A DNA stretch of 64,000 bases from a virus. The notes beneath the pieces were generated by a model. It did no database searches and was not told the origin of the DNA. It was given only the letters and a program-made list of their open reading frames with translations. Below, one piece after another: positions 8,685 to 17,688 of this stretch. Position 1 is the stretch's first letter. Every line of letters begins with the position of its first letter. The position numbers and the translations under genes are program-made. The stretch is taken from positions 19,194 through 83,193 of the IMG/VR virus record IMGVR_UViG_3300030333_007172. One strand, written 5' to 3'.

Positions 8685-9444
8685 TATTCTTTCTCCGATA
8701 AAACTCTTCTTGTGTTATTTGACGAGGGTAATTCCATTTGGCTCCCCATAAATATTTTTCATAATTTTCAATTGTCAATAACTCTACATTGTAAAGTTCT
8801 TGCCAAAAATCTTCTATATTAATACAACCAAATATTTTCATGTCTCGATATGACAAAGTTTTTAAAACAAGAGGCGCCCACGATGGAGGCGGCACTAAAT
8901 TACTAAGGTGGTTTCTAGGTAGCTCGTGGTCTTCTAACCAGTTGTTTGCATAGTTTTGAAGCCCTCCATGATTGCAGTCCCAACGTTGCCAGCTTTTAAG
9001 CAATACATCAAGAGGTCCGTATAGAAATAAATCACCAATAAACATACTCTTTAAAGATGTCATTTCAGTTACAACCATTTTTGTACCCTCTTCCGTTAAG
9101 ATTTTGTGCATTTTATCGCAAATATTAGGAACAAGACTCGGGCAGTCTGCGCGTGATTTAAACGCATGGGTAAAGCCTTGTTGCCGGGCATGCAAGTACC
9201 CTAAATATACAAAATAGGGATGACCAGAACCAAACTGTTCTTCTCGGATTACGTGCTCCCAGTGGACAAAATCTACTTTCTCTATTGTTTTACGATGAAG
9301 TGGCAATCCGTGTCCTGTTAATATGATATAAGCCTCTGGATTTAAACGTCTAAAAGTGTCTACTGTTTTTTCTACTATATCCAGCTTTTGTTCTTGTCCG
9401 TTTCTTATCAACACATGAGTTAAAACTATACAGTTATTTTTCAT
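8677..9444 (-). CDS. WavE-like glycosyltransferase-related protein
   Basis: A 255-residue protein resembling WavE-type LPS synthesis proteins. It contains FKSRADCPS near residue 92, the K-R-x-D signature of that family, and later MFIGDLFLYG. WavE proteins act in LPS core or O-antigen synthesis and are thought to be glycosyltransferases. A second WavE-like gene lies at 12632-13432. Confidence 0.6.
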   Translation of the reverse strand: MKNNCIVLTHVLIRNGQEQKLDIVEKTVDTFRRLNPEAYIILTGHGLPLHRKTIEKVDFVHWEHVIREEQFGSGHPYFVYLGYLHARQQGFTHAFKSRADCPSLVPNICDKMHKILTEEGTKMVVTEMTSLKSMFIGDLFLYGPLDVLLKSWQRWDCNHGGLQNYANNWLEDHELPRNHLSNLVPPPSWAPLVLKTLSYRDMKIFGCINIEDFWQELYNVELLTIENYEKYLWGAKWNYPRQITQEEFYRRKNND

Positions 9445-9454
9445 ATTTTTTTTA

Positions 9455-10615
9455 TTATCCTATAGTCTTTTTCATTCGAGTCATGTGGCGGCCACCATCA
9501 AAGCTACTCTTTTTCCAAATCTTAATCATACTATCTAATTGAGCTTCGGAAACGTATTTTTCAGGAATAGCAAAGAAATTACAGCAATTGTGCCGAATGG
9601 CATACTCTGCCGTATATTCATCAATCACTAAGGCAGATCTAACGCCATCTAAGTGATTAGCTAGAATATTAACGCCCTGTCCTGTGCGACAGAATCCCAT
9701 GGCAAAATCAGAAGTTTTTTGATTCATTGCTGCAACGGCAGCACTTACATATTCATTGTAATCACAATCTTTTTTAACATATGTGCCGAAATCTATATAA
9801 GGAACATTGTTTTTTTCTAAAAGACTCTTCGCAACTTCTTTCATGCGAAAGCCTGAGTGATCACAGCACAAAGCAATTGGCTTATCGCCAAATCGGGCCG
9901 TAACATGGTTTACAAAAAACTCTAACTCAGGAGGTGTTCCAAGCACATGCATTTTTTCTACTTGTTCAATTCCCACCTGCATGTCATCAGCTATCATAAG
10001 GTTATACATTGGGCAGATATAAAACTCCCCTTTTGTTCTGATGTTGCGCGAAATCATTTCCTCTGCATATTGGACAAACATTCTTCCAGTTTTATAATAA
10101 TAAACCCCTACCGCAGCATTTTGACTTATAACATCTTTCTCAGCGGTTCTAATAGCTAAATTATTTTCATCTAACTCGACATAACTGTGTGCTGGGCTAT
10201 TAGCTTTAAAGGTCAGAATAAACCCATCTAAATCAGAAGGTATTGTAGCTGGATTAAACTGATTTTCAAAATACACATCTGGGGTATAAATTATAAGAGG
10301 CAGATCATTGTTGATGTGCTTTTTAGCTAATAAACAGGTTGACACAGAGCCGTCAGTTACTCTGTCAATGACAACAATTTTGATGTCATCGCCAAATTTG
10401 TTTCTTAAAATATCATCTATAGAGAAATTATTAATGTGTTCTAGCCTCACAGCAAAAATAATATTACACTCTGTTGTGTCAATCGACTCCATAGACCAAT
10501 CTATAATATGCTTATCCTTAGACATGATTAGCGGTTTGGGCATTGTGTACCCTTTATCTAAAAATCTTTGCGCTCTACCAGCTATCGGCAGAAGTAAATT
10601 ATACTTTTTGTTCAT
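9455..10615 (-). CDS. Sugar nucleotidyltransferase fused to RpiB-type isomerase
   Basis: A 386-residue two-domain protein. Residues 1-235 are a sugar-1-phosphate nucleotidyltransferase (LLLPIAGRAQRF...GYTMPKPLI, the G-x-G-x-R/PKPL signature). Residues 246-386 match ribose-5-phosphate isomerase B/LacAB. The evidence is CDHSGF at 251-256, Cys309 in GFCRTGQG at the usual catalytic Cys position, RHN at 341-343 and GGRHMTR near the end. The fusion could pair isomerisation of a sugar phosphate with nucleotide activation. The sugar kinase and KdsC-like phosphatase genes just downstream support a pathway such as heptose synthesis, in which GmhA normally supplies the isomerase. Substrates are inferred. 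Confidence 0.8.
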   Translation of the reverse strand: MNKKYNLLLPIAGRAQRFLDKGYTMPKPLIMSKDKHIIDWSMESIDTTECNIIFAVRLEHINNFSIDDILRNKFGDDIKIVVIDRVTDGSVSTCLLAKKHINNDLPLIIYTPDVYFENQFNPATIPSDLDGFILTFKANSPAHSYVELDENNLAIRTAEKDVISQNAAVGVYYYKTGRMFVQYAEEMISRNIRTKGEFYICPMYNLMIADDMQVGIEQVEKMHVLGTPPELEFFVNHVTARFGDKPIALCCDHSGFRMKEVAKSLLEKNNVPYIDFGTYVKKDCDYNEYVSAAVAAMNQKTSDFAMGFCRTGQGVNILANHLDGVRSALVIDEYTAEYAIRHNCCNFFAIPEKYVSEAQLDSMIKIWKKSSFDGGRHMTRMKKTIG

Positions 10616-11312
10616 TTTTTGTCCTATTAATTAATAAATTTGTGGTTTCTACCATTGCGTTTTTTGTGCTATCAATTAAACCGCGAGAATAGTAATTATT
10701 TATAGCAAAAGCAGCATATATATCACCAGCCCCATTAACGTTTAAATTTTTTAAAGGTTTTTGAGATTCTTTGTGAATTATTTTTCCTTTCTCAATGATT
10801 TCAAATCCGGCCGCATCATGCAACACTAACGGCGTTTTTAAAGTTATATTATTGTATAAAGCTTTTCTTTCTCTAGAGTCAAAGATAATTTTAGCAGATT
10901 GCATTACATGCGTGTACATTTCTCTTGATAATTCGGTACAAAAATCTATGCTATAGGGTATTTTAATTTTAGATAACTCACTATAACACTCAATGTCGTC
11001 GACATAACATACATGCAACCATGCTCCTTGATTAATCGCATTGATAGATTGTTCAGACATTATAGAAGGAGATTGATTAAGAACATAAGAAGTTCTTGTG
11101 CTAGTTGTACGGTCACTAACAATATAAGCTTTCTTTTCTCCCGTTGTAATAGGGTTCAATTTCCAATTGTTAAATTTTACTTCAAAAAAATTGGCTACTC
11201 CGCCTTGTTTTTGAACAATATTAGAACAAGAATTAGTTTCCCCTTCTTTATTTGACTCAACAAACATAATTGTATCCGAATAGTCTTTTCCAAACAAAAA
11301 TAAATCGTTCAT
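10599..11312 (-). CDS. PfkB-family sugar kinase, shortened
   Basis: A 237-residue protein with the PfkB C-terminal signature NGAGDIYAAFAIN (anion hole and catalytic Asp) near residue 205. The N-terminal half is short and diverged for the family (usually about 300 residues). A heptose- or ribose-type phosphorylation is likely. It overlaps the nucleotidyltransferase/isomerase fusion by 17 bases and abuts the KdsC-like phosphatase gene. Together they form an isomerase, kinase, phosphatase, nucleotidyltransferase set. Confidence 0.7.
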   Translation of the reverse strand: MNDLFLFGKDYSDTIMFVESNKEGETNSCSNIVQKQGGVANFFEVKFNNWKLNPITTGEKKAYIVSDRTTSTRTSYVLNQSPSIMSEQSINAINQGAWLHVCYVDDIECYSELSKIKIPYSIDFCTELSREMYTHVMQSAKIIFDSRERKALYNNITLKTPLVLHDAAGFEIIEKGKIIHKESQKPLKNLNVNGAGDIYAAFAINNYYSRGLIDSTKNAMVETTNLLINRTKNEQKV

Positions 11313-11840
11313 TTAAAATTTTTCTTTTTTGTCTAAGGCTTCAATCTCTGCCATTGTGCAATCTTTTATCTGTTTTCTTTCTAATAAAATATCAACTAAC
11401 TTGGCAATAACATTATTACCGCCATTGCGAGGAATTATATTCTGTATTGGGCAAAAATGTTTTATAATGTCGGGAGAGTCTTGGGGACAAAAAGCGTGTC
11501 CAACTAATTTCATGATAGATAAATCAAATAAGTCATCACCAATATACAACATTTCACTTTTGTTTACTTTATAAATTCTTTCAAAATCTACAACAAAATC
11601 TGCCTTATCTTTGCCTCTAGCAGAGTAAAAATCTATATTTCTATTTTCGGCCATAGCTTTATTAACACGCTCATCACCAGAAAGAAAACATACTTGTACA
11701 CCGGCGCCGCGAAGTCTTTTAATTGCTGTAAAATCTTTATCGCAATATGTTTTTGCAAATGGAATACCATCTAGTCCGTAATATTTACGACCATCGGTCA
11801 TAATTCCATCAATATCTAAAATAGCAAGCTTAACACTCAC
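11313..11840 (-). CDS. KdsC-like HAD phosphatase
   Basis: A 175-residue HAD phosphatase of the small KdsC/YrbI type, with no cap domain. The signature LDIDGIMTDGRKYY opens the protein, with the catalytic DxD (D8, D10). IGDDLFDLSIM is motif IV. KdsC hydrolyses KDO-8-phosphate, and relatives act on other 8- or 9-carbon sugar phosphates. No KdsA gene is seen here, so the substrate is open. It lies beside the kinase and isomerase fusion. Confidence 0.8.
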   Translation of the reverse strand: MSVKLAILDIDGIMTDGRKYYGLDGIPFAKTYCDKDFTAIKRLRGAGVQVCFLSGDERVNKAMAENRNIDFYSARGKDKADFVVDFERIYKVNKSEMLYIGDDLFDLSIMKLVGHAFCPQDSPDIIKHFCPIQNIIPRNGGNNVIAKLVDILLERKQIKDCTMAEIEALDKKEKF

Positions 11841-12631
11841 TTTTCCTCCAAATTAAATATAGTTTGTTTTTTTGTTTCATAATCTTCCCAATAAGTTGTC
11901 TGTAAATGTGTTGCATACTGTAACATTTGAAACCTTAGAGACGTTCTGATAGGTTTTAGATTGTGTCTTAAAAATTGTTTAGCCAGGGTAATTTCTCCCC
12001 CTTCGTATTGCATTCCCGAGCTTTCTATATAGCAATTAGAATACTTGTCCATTGCACAACTGGCACCAAAAGCAAACTGATCTTCTACGTAAGGATATCC
12101 ACCTTCCGTTATCCAATTCATTCTACAGGCGTTGTTTCCTTTGTGGTACAAATTAGTTCCCACATAAATGTTATTTTTATCACTACAGACATCTTTTAAT
12201 TCACTATTGTTTATTTTTTGTTGCATTAAAAAATCCATGCGAGAGCGAATAACAACATCATATACAAAATTGTTTTTTTGCTCAAACTCTTTTTTAAGAA
12301 GATTGGAGCGATATATTGAATAATACATAATAGCGGTTGTACGTGGGTGTATATCGTTTTGATATTGTTTACGAAAGTTCCAATCAGAATTAAAATCTTC
12401 TAATAATAAAGTAATGTTGGAATTTGGAAATATATTAGCAAACATTTTACTCTTATTATCAGAATCATCCATAATAGAAGAAGAAAATCTAGTGTTGTGA
12501 GACTCTTTATTCTCATCCCATGTATGAATAAAAATATCGCAATCTAAATCCTTACATAAATATTCATTGTAAGAAAAGCCAGAATTTTGAAAATCTCTTA
12601 TTAATCCCGAGAGACAAAGGGCTACTTTCAT
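11837..12631 (-). CDS. Putative glycosyltransferase
   Basis: A 264-residue protein opening MKVALCLSGLIRDF, with CDIFIHTWDE near residue 31. This pattern is typical of an uncharacterised glycosyltransferase-like family in polysaccharide clusters. VVIRSRMDF near residue 125 resembles an R-x-D donor-binding site. The 4-base overlap with the KdsC-like gene indicates co-translation. The donor and acceptor are unknown. Confidence 0.55.
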   Translation of the reverse strand: MKVALCLSGLIRDFQNSGFSYNEYLCKDLDCDIFIHTWDENKESHNTRFSSSIMDDSDNKSKMFANIFPNSNITLLLEDFNSDWNFRKQYQNDIHPRTTAIMYYSIYRSNLLKKEFEQKNNFVYDVVIRSRMDFLMQQKINNSELKDVCSDKNNIYVGTNLYHKGNNACRMNWITEGGYPYVEDQFAFGASCAMDKYSNCYIESSGMQYEGGEITLAKQFLRHNLKPIRTSLRFQMLQYATHLQTTYWEDYETKKQTIFNLEEK

Positions 12632-13432
12632 TTACTCATCCTCTCCCGCATAACGATCTCCGCCATTATAATATCCATCCCACCAATATTCGCAATTAAA
12701 TTTTTGCCACCACATCTTAATTCGAGGTAGTGGCCTAAAAATACTGTTTCGATGCTTTAAATAAAAATCAAGTGCCTCTTGTCGTTTGGGCGCGCCATCG
12801 AGCAAATATTCCTTCCAGTTTTCTAAATGATGTTGTGAATCTTGAAAGAATAATGCGAAATAATTTGCTCCAATATAAATTGGATTTCTTAAATGTCCAG
12901 TTTTTGTTGAAAAATCTACAGGCTCCGGCATAAGCGGCGGCTCATATGAGAGCGGCATGTTAAAAAGTTTGAACAAGTCTTCTTTGTATCCAATAAATAC
13001 ATGATCTTGAGGATGATAAGGATAGTTTATGTTGGTTGCAATAACAGCAATCTTACTACGTTGAGTTGTTCCGTCTAAACATCTTAGTGTATCTTTGTTG
13101 TCATGCTCTTTAAAGTAATTAATCCATGTTGTCAGCCCTTCCGGAGACATGATCTCATCAGAACGAATCTTAAGAACGACTTCATTAGTACATTGTTTCA
13201 AGCCGTTGCGCGAAGAAATTAGATGTAAATTTAAATTTCCGGGACCTTCGTAGTCAGGAAATTTGTTTTTTAACAAAACCACTCTCTCATCTTTTATATT
13301 TGCTTCTGTAACAGACTCACTATCCCATGTTGAAACTATTACTCTATCCACCATGGGATGATTCACATAGGAATGGGCGGCACTCACTGTCGCCGGCCAA
13401 ATTCCGCCTTGTATTATAATATCTATTTTCAT
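12632..13432 (-). CDS. WavE-like LPS synthesis protein
   Basis: A 266-residue protein. It starts MKIDIIIQGGIWPATVSAA, has VIVSTWDSE near residue 32 and EVVLKIRSDEIMSPE near residue 85. These three blocks match the WavE family of LPS core synthesis proteins. The K-I-R-S-D motif is likely the donor-binding site. It is closely packed with neighbours on both sides. Confidence 0.7.
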   Translation of the reverse strand: MKIDIIIQGGIWPATVSAAHSYVNHPMVDRVIVSTWDSESVTEANIKDERVVLLKNKFPDYEGPGNLNLHLISSRNGLKQCTNEVVLKIRSDEIMSPEGLTTWINYFKEHDNKDTLRCLDGTTQRSKIAVIATNINYPYHPQDHVFIGYKEDLFKLFNMPLSYEPPLMPEPVDFSTKTGHLRNPIYIGANYFALFFQDSQHHLENWKEYLLDGAPKRQEALDFYLKHRNSIFRPLPRIKMWWQKFNCEYWWDGYYNGGDRYAGEDE

Positions 13433-13804
13433 TTAATCTCCCTTCATAATTCGATGGCTGTCTGAATCAAAATGTTCTGTAGAAAATTCAAACAATTCTG
13501 AGTCCTCTAAGGCAACCATCTGATGGCGTAATCCGCGATAAACATGAAAGTTTTCACCAGCATTTAAAACCAGTTGATTGGCTTTTGTGATATCGTCTTC
13601 GTCTGAATAATATATCATCATTTTGCCAGATTGTAAATAAAACACTTCGTCTTTTAATTTATGAAAATGCCAAGAGCATCGTTTTCCTTGTTTAAAAAAC
13701 AAAAGCTTACCACAGTATTCATTACAATTTACAATCCAACGTTCCCAGCCCCAGCCCTTGTCAACATGCTTCATAGGCAGTATGTGTGTCTGATCTTTGT
13801 TCAT
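13433..13804 (-). CDS. Cupin-fold sugar phosphate isomerase-like protein
   Basis: A 123-residue cupin. The start at 13804 (MNKDQTHILPMKHV) is preferred to the in-frame ATG further upstream because it has a GGAG site in front and lies one base after the previous stop. WHFHKLKDEVFYLQSG gives the metal-binding H-x-H...E of cupin motif 1, and FHVYRGLRHQM gives motif 2. Similar cupins form the mannose-6-phosphate isomerase half of ManC or stand alone in capsule clusters. The substrate is inferred from context. Confidence 0.7.
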   Translation of the reverse strand: MNKDQTHILPMKHVDKGWGWERWIVNCNEYCGKLLFFKQGKRCSWHFHKLKDEVFYLQSGKMMIYYSDEDDITKANQLVLNAGENFHVYRGLRHQMVALEDSELFEFSTEHFDSDSHRIMKGD

Positions 13805-13805
13805 T

Positions 13806-14141
13806 TTACATTTTCTCCATTTGATCAAAATAATTGTCAGCAGGGAAGCCTTTATCATCGATATAAATGTCGCCGCCTGGTTTACCTAAAAACAGCCGGT
13901 GATATTTAACTCCCCAGCTTTCTAGTTGTTCCTTGGTTGGTTTTTCAAAAAATTGCCATGCAAAAGCTTGTGAGTTGTCAGATCTTCCCATTCCTCGCGC
14001 AGTTTGAAAAATTATTGTGTTTCCTTCATCGTATAATTTGTTTACAATTTTAATTCTTTCTCTTATCGGCTCAGCTTTAGAATAATCACCATCTTCAACT
14101 TTCGTGCAAATTGTGCCGTCAATGTCGAACACATAAATCAT
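13806..14141 (-). CDS. Small HAD-family hydrolase, capsule-type
   Basis: A 111-residue HAD protein. The chosen start at 14141 (MIYVFDIDGTICT) places the DxDGT motif at residues 6-10 and follows a GGAG ribosome site. IIFQTARG is motif II, and DIYIDDKG is motif IV. This minimal capless form is common in capsule clusters next to a nucleotidyltransferase and a cupin, as here. It overlaps the kinase gene upstream. Confidence 0.75.
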   Translation of the reverse strand: MIYVFDIDGTICTKVEDGDYSKAEPIRERIKIVNKLYDEGNTIIFQTARGMGRSDNSQAFAWQFFEKPTKEQLESWGVKYHRLFLGKPGGDIYIDDKGFPADNYFDQMEKM

Positions 14142-14922
14142 GATATTTCTCCACATCTTCTTTGGTTAGTGTATAAGTTCCCATGTGTGATACTGAAATC
14201 GAAGCCATTTCATTTGCAAGAGGAATTGAGTGTCTAATTCCGCCTTTTCTTAAAAATCCGTATACAAGTGAGGCCAAGAAAACATCTCCAGCGCCACAGA
14301 CGTCAAATACTTCAACTGGGCTCACAATATGATATATAACATTTTTATGTTTGGCACCGTTACTTCCTAAAGTAACGACAAACTCAGAATCATTTGGTTG
14401 TTTTTGAATTTCATTATACTCTTTTTGATTTATCTTCATAATACAGCTATAAAAACACGATAAGTCTTTCTTTTTAGAGTCTACGACGACTGGAATGTTG
14501 TTCTCTGCGCATTGTTGTGTTATAAGACGACACACTTCAGGCGAAAGAAACCCTTTATCATAATCACTAATAACCACTATATCATAATTTGTCAAGGGAT
14601 CAATTGAGCTTATTTCTAATTCTTGTGTTTTTTGTGTTTCGTTAATATCAACTCGAAGCAAGTGTTGATGAAATCGCTCATCTATATACCGGTGCTTTTC
14701 AATAGTTTCTGTATTAGTGTGATAATCAACCTCTATTCCAAACGACTGAAGGTTGGACAAAACGTTAGCAGCCATTCCTGGTCGAGAATCTCGGCGTGTT
14801 TCTTTTAAAACCGGAACGGCCGCTTCTGGGCTTAATCGACTACAGCTACCATAGTGATAAATGTCTTTGCAGCTATCGCCTAGAAGTAATGCTCTGAATT
14901 GTTTTTGTGGTTGAGTATTCAT
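14119..14922 (-). CDS. HldE domain-1-like heptose kinase (PfkB)
   Basis: A 267-residue PfkB kinase related to the kinase half of HldE/RfaE. LLLGDSCKDIYHYGSCSRLSPE lies near the start; its LSPEAAVPV stretch is characteristic of heptose-7-phosphate kinases. Near residue 213 is CGAGDVFLASL with the catalytic Asp. HldE kinase makes D-glycero-D-manno-heptose 1,7-bisphosphate. The nucleotidyltransferase half is encoded separately just upstream and overlaps this gene by 50 bases, so the usual fusion is split. Confidence 0.8.
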   Translation of the reverse strand: MNTQPQKQFRALLLGDSCKDIYHYGSCSRLSPEAAVPVLKETRRDSRPGMAANVLSNLQSFGIEVDYHTNTETIEKHRYIDERFHQHLLRVDINETQKTQELEISSIDPLTNYDIVVISDYDKGFLSPEVCRLITQQCAENNIPVVVDSKKKDLSCFYSCIMKINQKEYNEIQKQPNDSEFVVTLGSNGAKHKNVIYHIVSPVEVFDVCGAGDVFLASLVYGFLRKGGIRHSIPLANEMASISVSHMGTYTLTKEDVEKYHDLCVRH

Positions 14923-15274
14923 CTATTCTTTCAAAATATCCTAAAACTTTCGCATGCTCAGAACCAATAACAGGTTTGTCTTTCCAATCTGATCCTACAA
15001 TCATATAATCTGGTTGATAATTTGCAACCAAATTTGTCAACTCTTCGTCGCTATCAAATATGCGAACTTCATTTACCCATCGAAAGTTAAGTAAAATAAA
15101 ACGTCGGGTTTCTTGTGAATTTATTGGACGACAAAAGCCTTTTAGTTCTTTAACTCGACGGTCAGAATCAATTCCAACCATTACATGGTCGCCCATCATC
15201 GCGCAATGCTTAAGCATTCTTAAATGTCCGGGATGTATAATATCAAAACAGCCGTTGGTAAAAACTTTAACCAT
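14873..15274 (-). CDS. HldE domain-2-like nucleotidyltransferase
   Basis: A 133-residue cytidylyltransferase-fold protein. VFTNGCFDIIHPGHLRML carries the HxGH motif (H14, H17), and later residues include VGSDWKDKPVIGSE. This matches the second domain of HldE, which adenylylates heptose-1-phosphate. TagD-type glycerol-3-phosphate cytidylyltransferase is an alternative. It overlaps the kinase gene, supporting a split HldE. A second, related gene lies at 31460-31966. Confidence 0.8.
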   Translation of the reverse strand: MVKVFTNGCFDIIHPGHLRMLKHCAMMGDHVMVGIDSDRRVKELKGFCRPINSQETRRFILLNFRWVNEVRIFDSDEELTNLVANYQPDYMIVGSDWKDKPVIGSEHAKVLGYFERIDEYSTTKTIQSITSRR

Positions 15275-15288
15275 TGTATCGAAAACCT

Positions 15289-16266
15289 TTAAGTAATTTT
15301 GTCACACCAATAAGTCAAAAGATCATTGAGAGTTTGTTCCAAAGTTATTTCTGGCTCCCATCCTGTAAGTTCTTTTAGCTCTGATGAATCACCATGTTGA
15401 TAGTGAATGTCAATAGGGCGATAGAACGGCTTATGAATTTTTTGTTCAACGCCTTCAAGCCCACTCAATTCTAAAAGTATATCAGTAAAGTGTTGCATTT
15501 TATAGGGAGTGTCTCCGCATACATTAAACACTTTTCCATTACAACTATCGCGCATCATGGCCAAGTAATAAGCATTAACTGTGTCTCTTACATCCACTAC
15601 AACCCGAACTGATTCTAGATTTCCGATAAGAAGAGTCTTATCCTGCATTCCTTTCATCATTCGTGCTATCTGGAAGGCGTCAGAAGAGATAGAAAAGTTC
15701 TTTCCGCGTCTTGGCCCCGTGTGAGAAAATGCGCGCGTTATAAAGCCTTTAAGCTTACCGTTTTCCATTCTTTCTTGCATGTAAAGATCTGTCGCCACTT
15801 TCGATGCACCATATGGGTTTGCTGGAAGTAATGTGTCGTCGTGACGAATCTTGCGACCGTCCTGTCCTACGTTTCCGTATACTTCTGAGGTTGAGCAAAA
15901 CATCATCTTGCAATCAGGCTGATTATCAGTAATTGCTTGAATTAAATTAGCAGAACCCATAACGTTGTTCTCAAAAGTGCCCAACGGATCTATAAAGCTT
16001 GTAGGGGGGTGCGATTGCGCTGCTAAATGAAAAACTCCATCAAACTCGTGTTCTTGAAAAATCCTATTTAACACTCGAAAGTTAGTTAAATCTCCATACA
16101 AAAATTTAATATCGCCATATACCTCATCAGATACAATATCTCTAATGTCGTTTTCACGACCGTTGCTGCACCTTACTAATCCACTAATTTCGTGACCTTC
16201 TTTGTGTAGCAGATTTGCAAGATGGGGGCCGGCAAAGCCAGTTATGCCAGTAATTAAAAATTTCAT
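15289..16266 (-). CDS. GDP-mannose 4,6-dehydratase-like SDR enzyme
   Basis: A 325-residue extended SDR. The start at 16266 (MKFLITGITGFAGPHL) is chosen over an upstream ATG because AAGGAAAG lies just before it. GITGFAG is the NAD(P)-binding loop, CSTSEVYG holds the catalytic Ser/Thr-Glu region, and NPYGASKVATD holds the YxxxK pair. FITRAFSHTGPRRG matches GDP-mannose 4,6-dehydratase and its heptose homologue DmhA/WcbK. The product would be a GDP-4-keto-6-deoxy sugar. Confidence 0.85.
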   Translation of the reverse strand: MKFLITGITGFAGPHLANLLHKEGHEISGLVRCSNGRENDIRDIVSDEVYGDIKFLYGDLTNFRVLNRIFQEHEFDGVFHLAAQSHPPTSFIDPLGTFENNVMGSANLIQAITDNQPDCKMMFCSTSEVYGNVGQDGRKIRHDDTLLPANPYGASKVATDLYMQERMENGKLKGFITRAFSHTGPRRGKNFSISSDAFQIARMMKGMQDKTLLIGNLESVRVVVDVRDTVNAYYLAMMRDSCNGKVFNVCGDTPYKMQHFTDILLELSGLEGVEQKIHKPFYRPIDIHYQHGDSSELKELTGWEPEITLEQTLNDLLTYWCDKIT

Positions 16267-16309
16267 TTTCTTTCCTTTTTTATCAAACATATTTCGATGA
16301 ACTGTCATT

Positions 16310-17080
16310 TTAACTTATAAACAAATAGTCTTTGCGGGCTAGTCTTTGTAGCCAGCTAAAGTTTTCTTCATAACTTCTTTCGGGGTTATTTCTAGAGTAA
16401 ATTGTTGGCACACACTTCAGTTCAATTTTTTCAAAAAGATAGAACGTGGAAGTAGATACTGTATCTATTCTATCAGCTTTCTCAAAAACTTGCAACCAAT
16501 CAAATAATAAAAATTGAGGATCCATAAACATATCAACTCTTTTATAGTGAGCAGGAACATTAATTTGTTTGTTTAAGATCTCATTCCATTGTGGTGGTGT
16601 TCCAAAATTTTTATTAACAAGGTGATATGGAACATTTAATTGTAAGTGATTAAACAGCTTTTCTTCTCTCTCTTCGTTTCTTTTTAGCGTAAAATAGTCT
16701 TGCCAATTATCGTGAGTTAACGAACACATAGCAAATTTACCATGCATGTTAGCAGCATCGTGGCTATCATATTGACTTATGTGTTGTCCTGCTTTTGAAA
16801 AAAAAGATCGACGCGTGGGCACATGAATAAATTTAGGACCTTCATATACTTCTTTTAGCTCATGTGAACAGAGTTGCATGAATTCTTTTTTATATTCAAA
16901 ATCAGATTGAATATCTACAAACTCCACTCCTTCAACTTTAATGTAATCGTTAAAATAACTATACGTGTGAGAAATCGGCCATATTACACGGTGCCCCATT
17001 TGCGCAAAATGATGGGCTATTTTAGAACCCAATAAAATATCGCCTAAACCTGACGGCTGTTCAATAAAACAAATCTTCAT
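16310..17080 (-). CDS. Heptosyltransferase-like (GT9-type) glycosyltransferase
   Basis: A 256-residue protein starting MKICFIEQPSGLGDILLGS. The GLGD loop and the following helix are the hallmark of the ADP-heptose:LPS heptosyltransferase family (GT9, GT-B fold). RIDTVSTSTFYLFEKI near residue 217 fits the C-terminal donor site. It is shorter than full GT9 enzymes (about 330 residues). It fits the heptose genes nearby. Confidence 0.6.
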   Translation of the reverse strand: MKICFIEQPSGLGDILLGSKIAHHFAQMGHRVIWPISHTYSYFNDYIKVEGVEFVDIQSDFEYKKEFMQLCSHELKEVYEGPKFIHVPTRRSFFSKAGQHISQYDSHDAANMHGKFAMCSLTHDNWQDYFTLKRNEEREEKLFNHLQLNVPYHLVNKNFGTPPQWNEILNKQINVPAHYKRVDMFMDPQFLLFDWLQVFEKADRIDTVSTSTFYLFEKIELKCVPTIYSRNNPERSYEENFSWLQRLARKDYLFIS

Positions 17081-17082
17081 AA

Positions 17083-17688
17083 TTAAATTTTCTTTTTTGG
17101 AGAAATAAACAAATACCCTTCATGATCATAAATTTGCTTTATATCATGAGTGTCTGCAAATGCTCTCTGTGCAAACCCAATACCATCTGGGTGTGGGAAG
17201 TACCCTGGATAATCTTTATAGTGAGGCCATGAGTTACTGGGATATTGAAATGGCCCGTCGACGTAAATTCTTAAATCATCAATTAAAAAATAATCATTTT
17301 TAGTATCGCGGTTTTTTTTAATAATTTGTATTTCTTTTTCTAAAGGAAACTCAACATTATCATCTTCCCTATCGTGCAAAAAACGCGATCCAGGATCAGA
17401 AGGAAGATGCGCATCTAACCAAAAAAAACAAGAGTCATGTTGTGATATACTTTGTACTATTTCTTCCATTCTTTCTTCAGAGGATCCAAGCCAAAGTTTA
17501 ACTCTATCCATATGTTTATATTTTTGAGAACCAAAATCATAAAACTTTTGATTAATCTCTACAGAGTGTAATTCTAAAAATTGTTTATATGTCAAAGCGT
17601 GATCTAAACCGTAACCATTCTCTAGTCCAGTTTCTACAAAACATTGTGCATCAACCCCGCTTAAATCAAAGTGCTTTAAAATCCCCAT
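17083..17688 (-). CDS. Class I methyltransferase-like protein
   Basis: A 201-residue protein. FVETGLENGYGLDHAL near residue 17 resembles a SAM-binding loop, LHSVEINQ gives the acidic end of strand 2, and SCFFWLDAHLPSD is the strand-4 region. The type is seen in polysaccharide clusters and could methylate a sugar. It ends 3 bases before the heptosyltransferase-like gene and overlaps the start of its other neighbour by one base. Confidence 0.55.
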   Translation of the reverse strand: MGILKHFDLSGVDAQCFVETGLENGYGLDHALTYKQFLELHSVEINQKFYDFGSQKYKHMDRVKLWLGSSEERMEEIVQSISQHDSCFFWLDAHLPSDPGSRFLHDREDDNVEFPLEKEIQIIKKNRDTKNDYFLIDDLRIYVDGPFQYPSNSWPHYKDYPGYFPHPDGIGFAQRAFADTHDIKQIYDHEGYLFISPKKKI

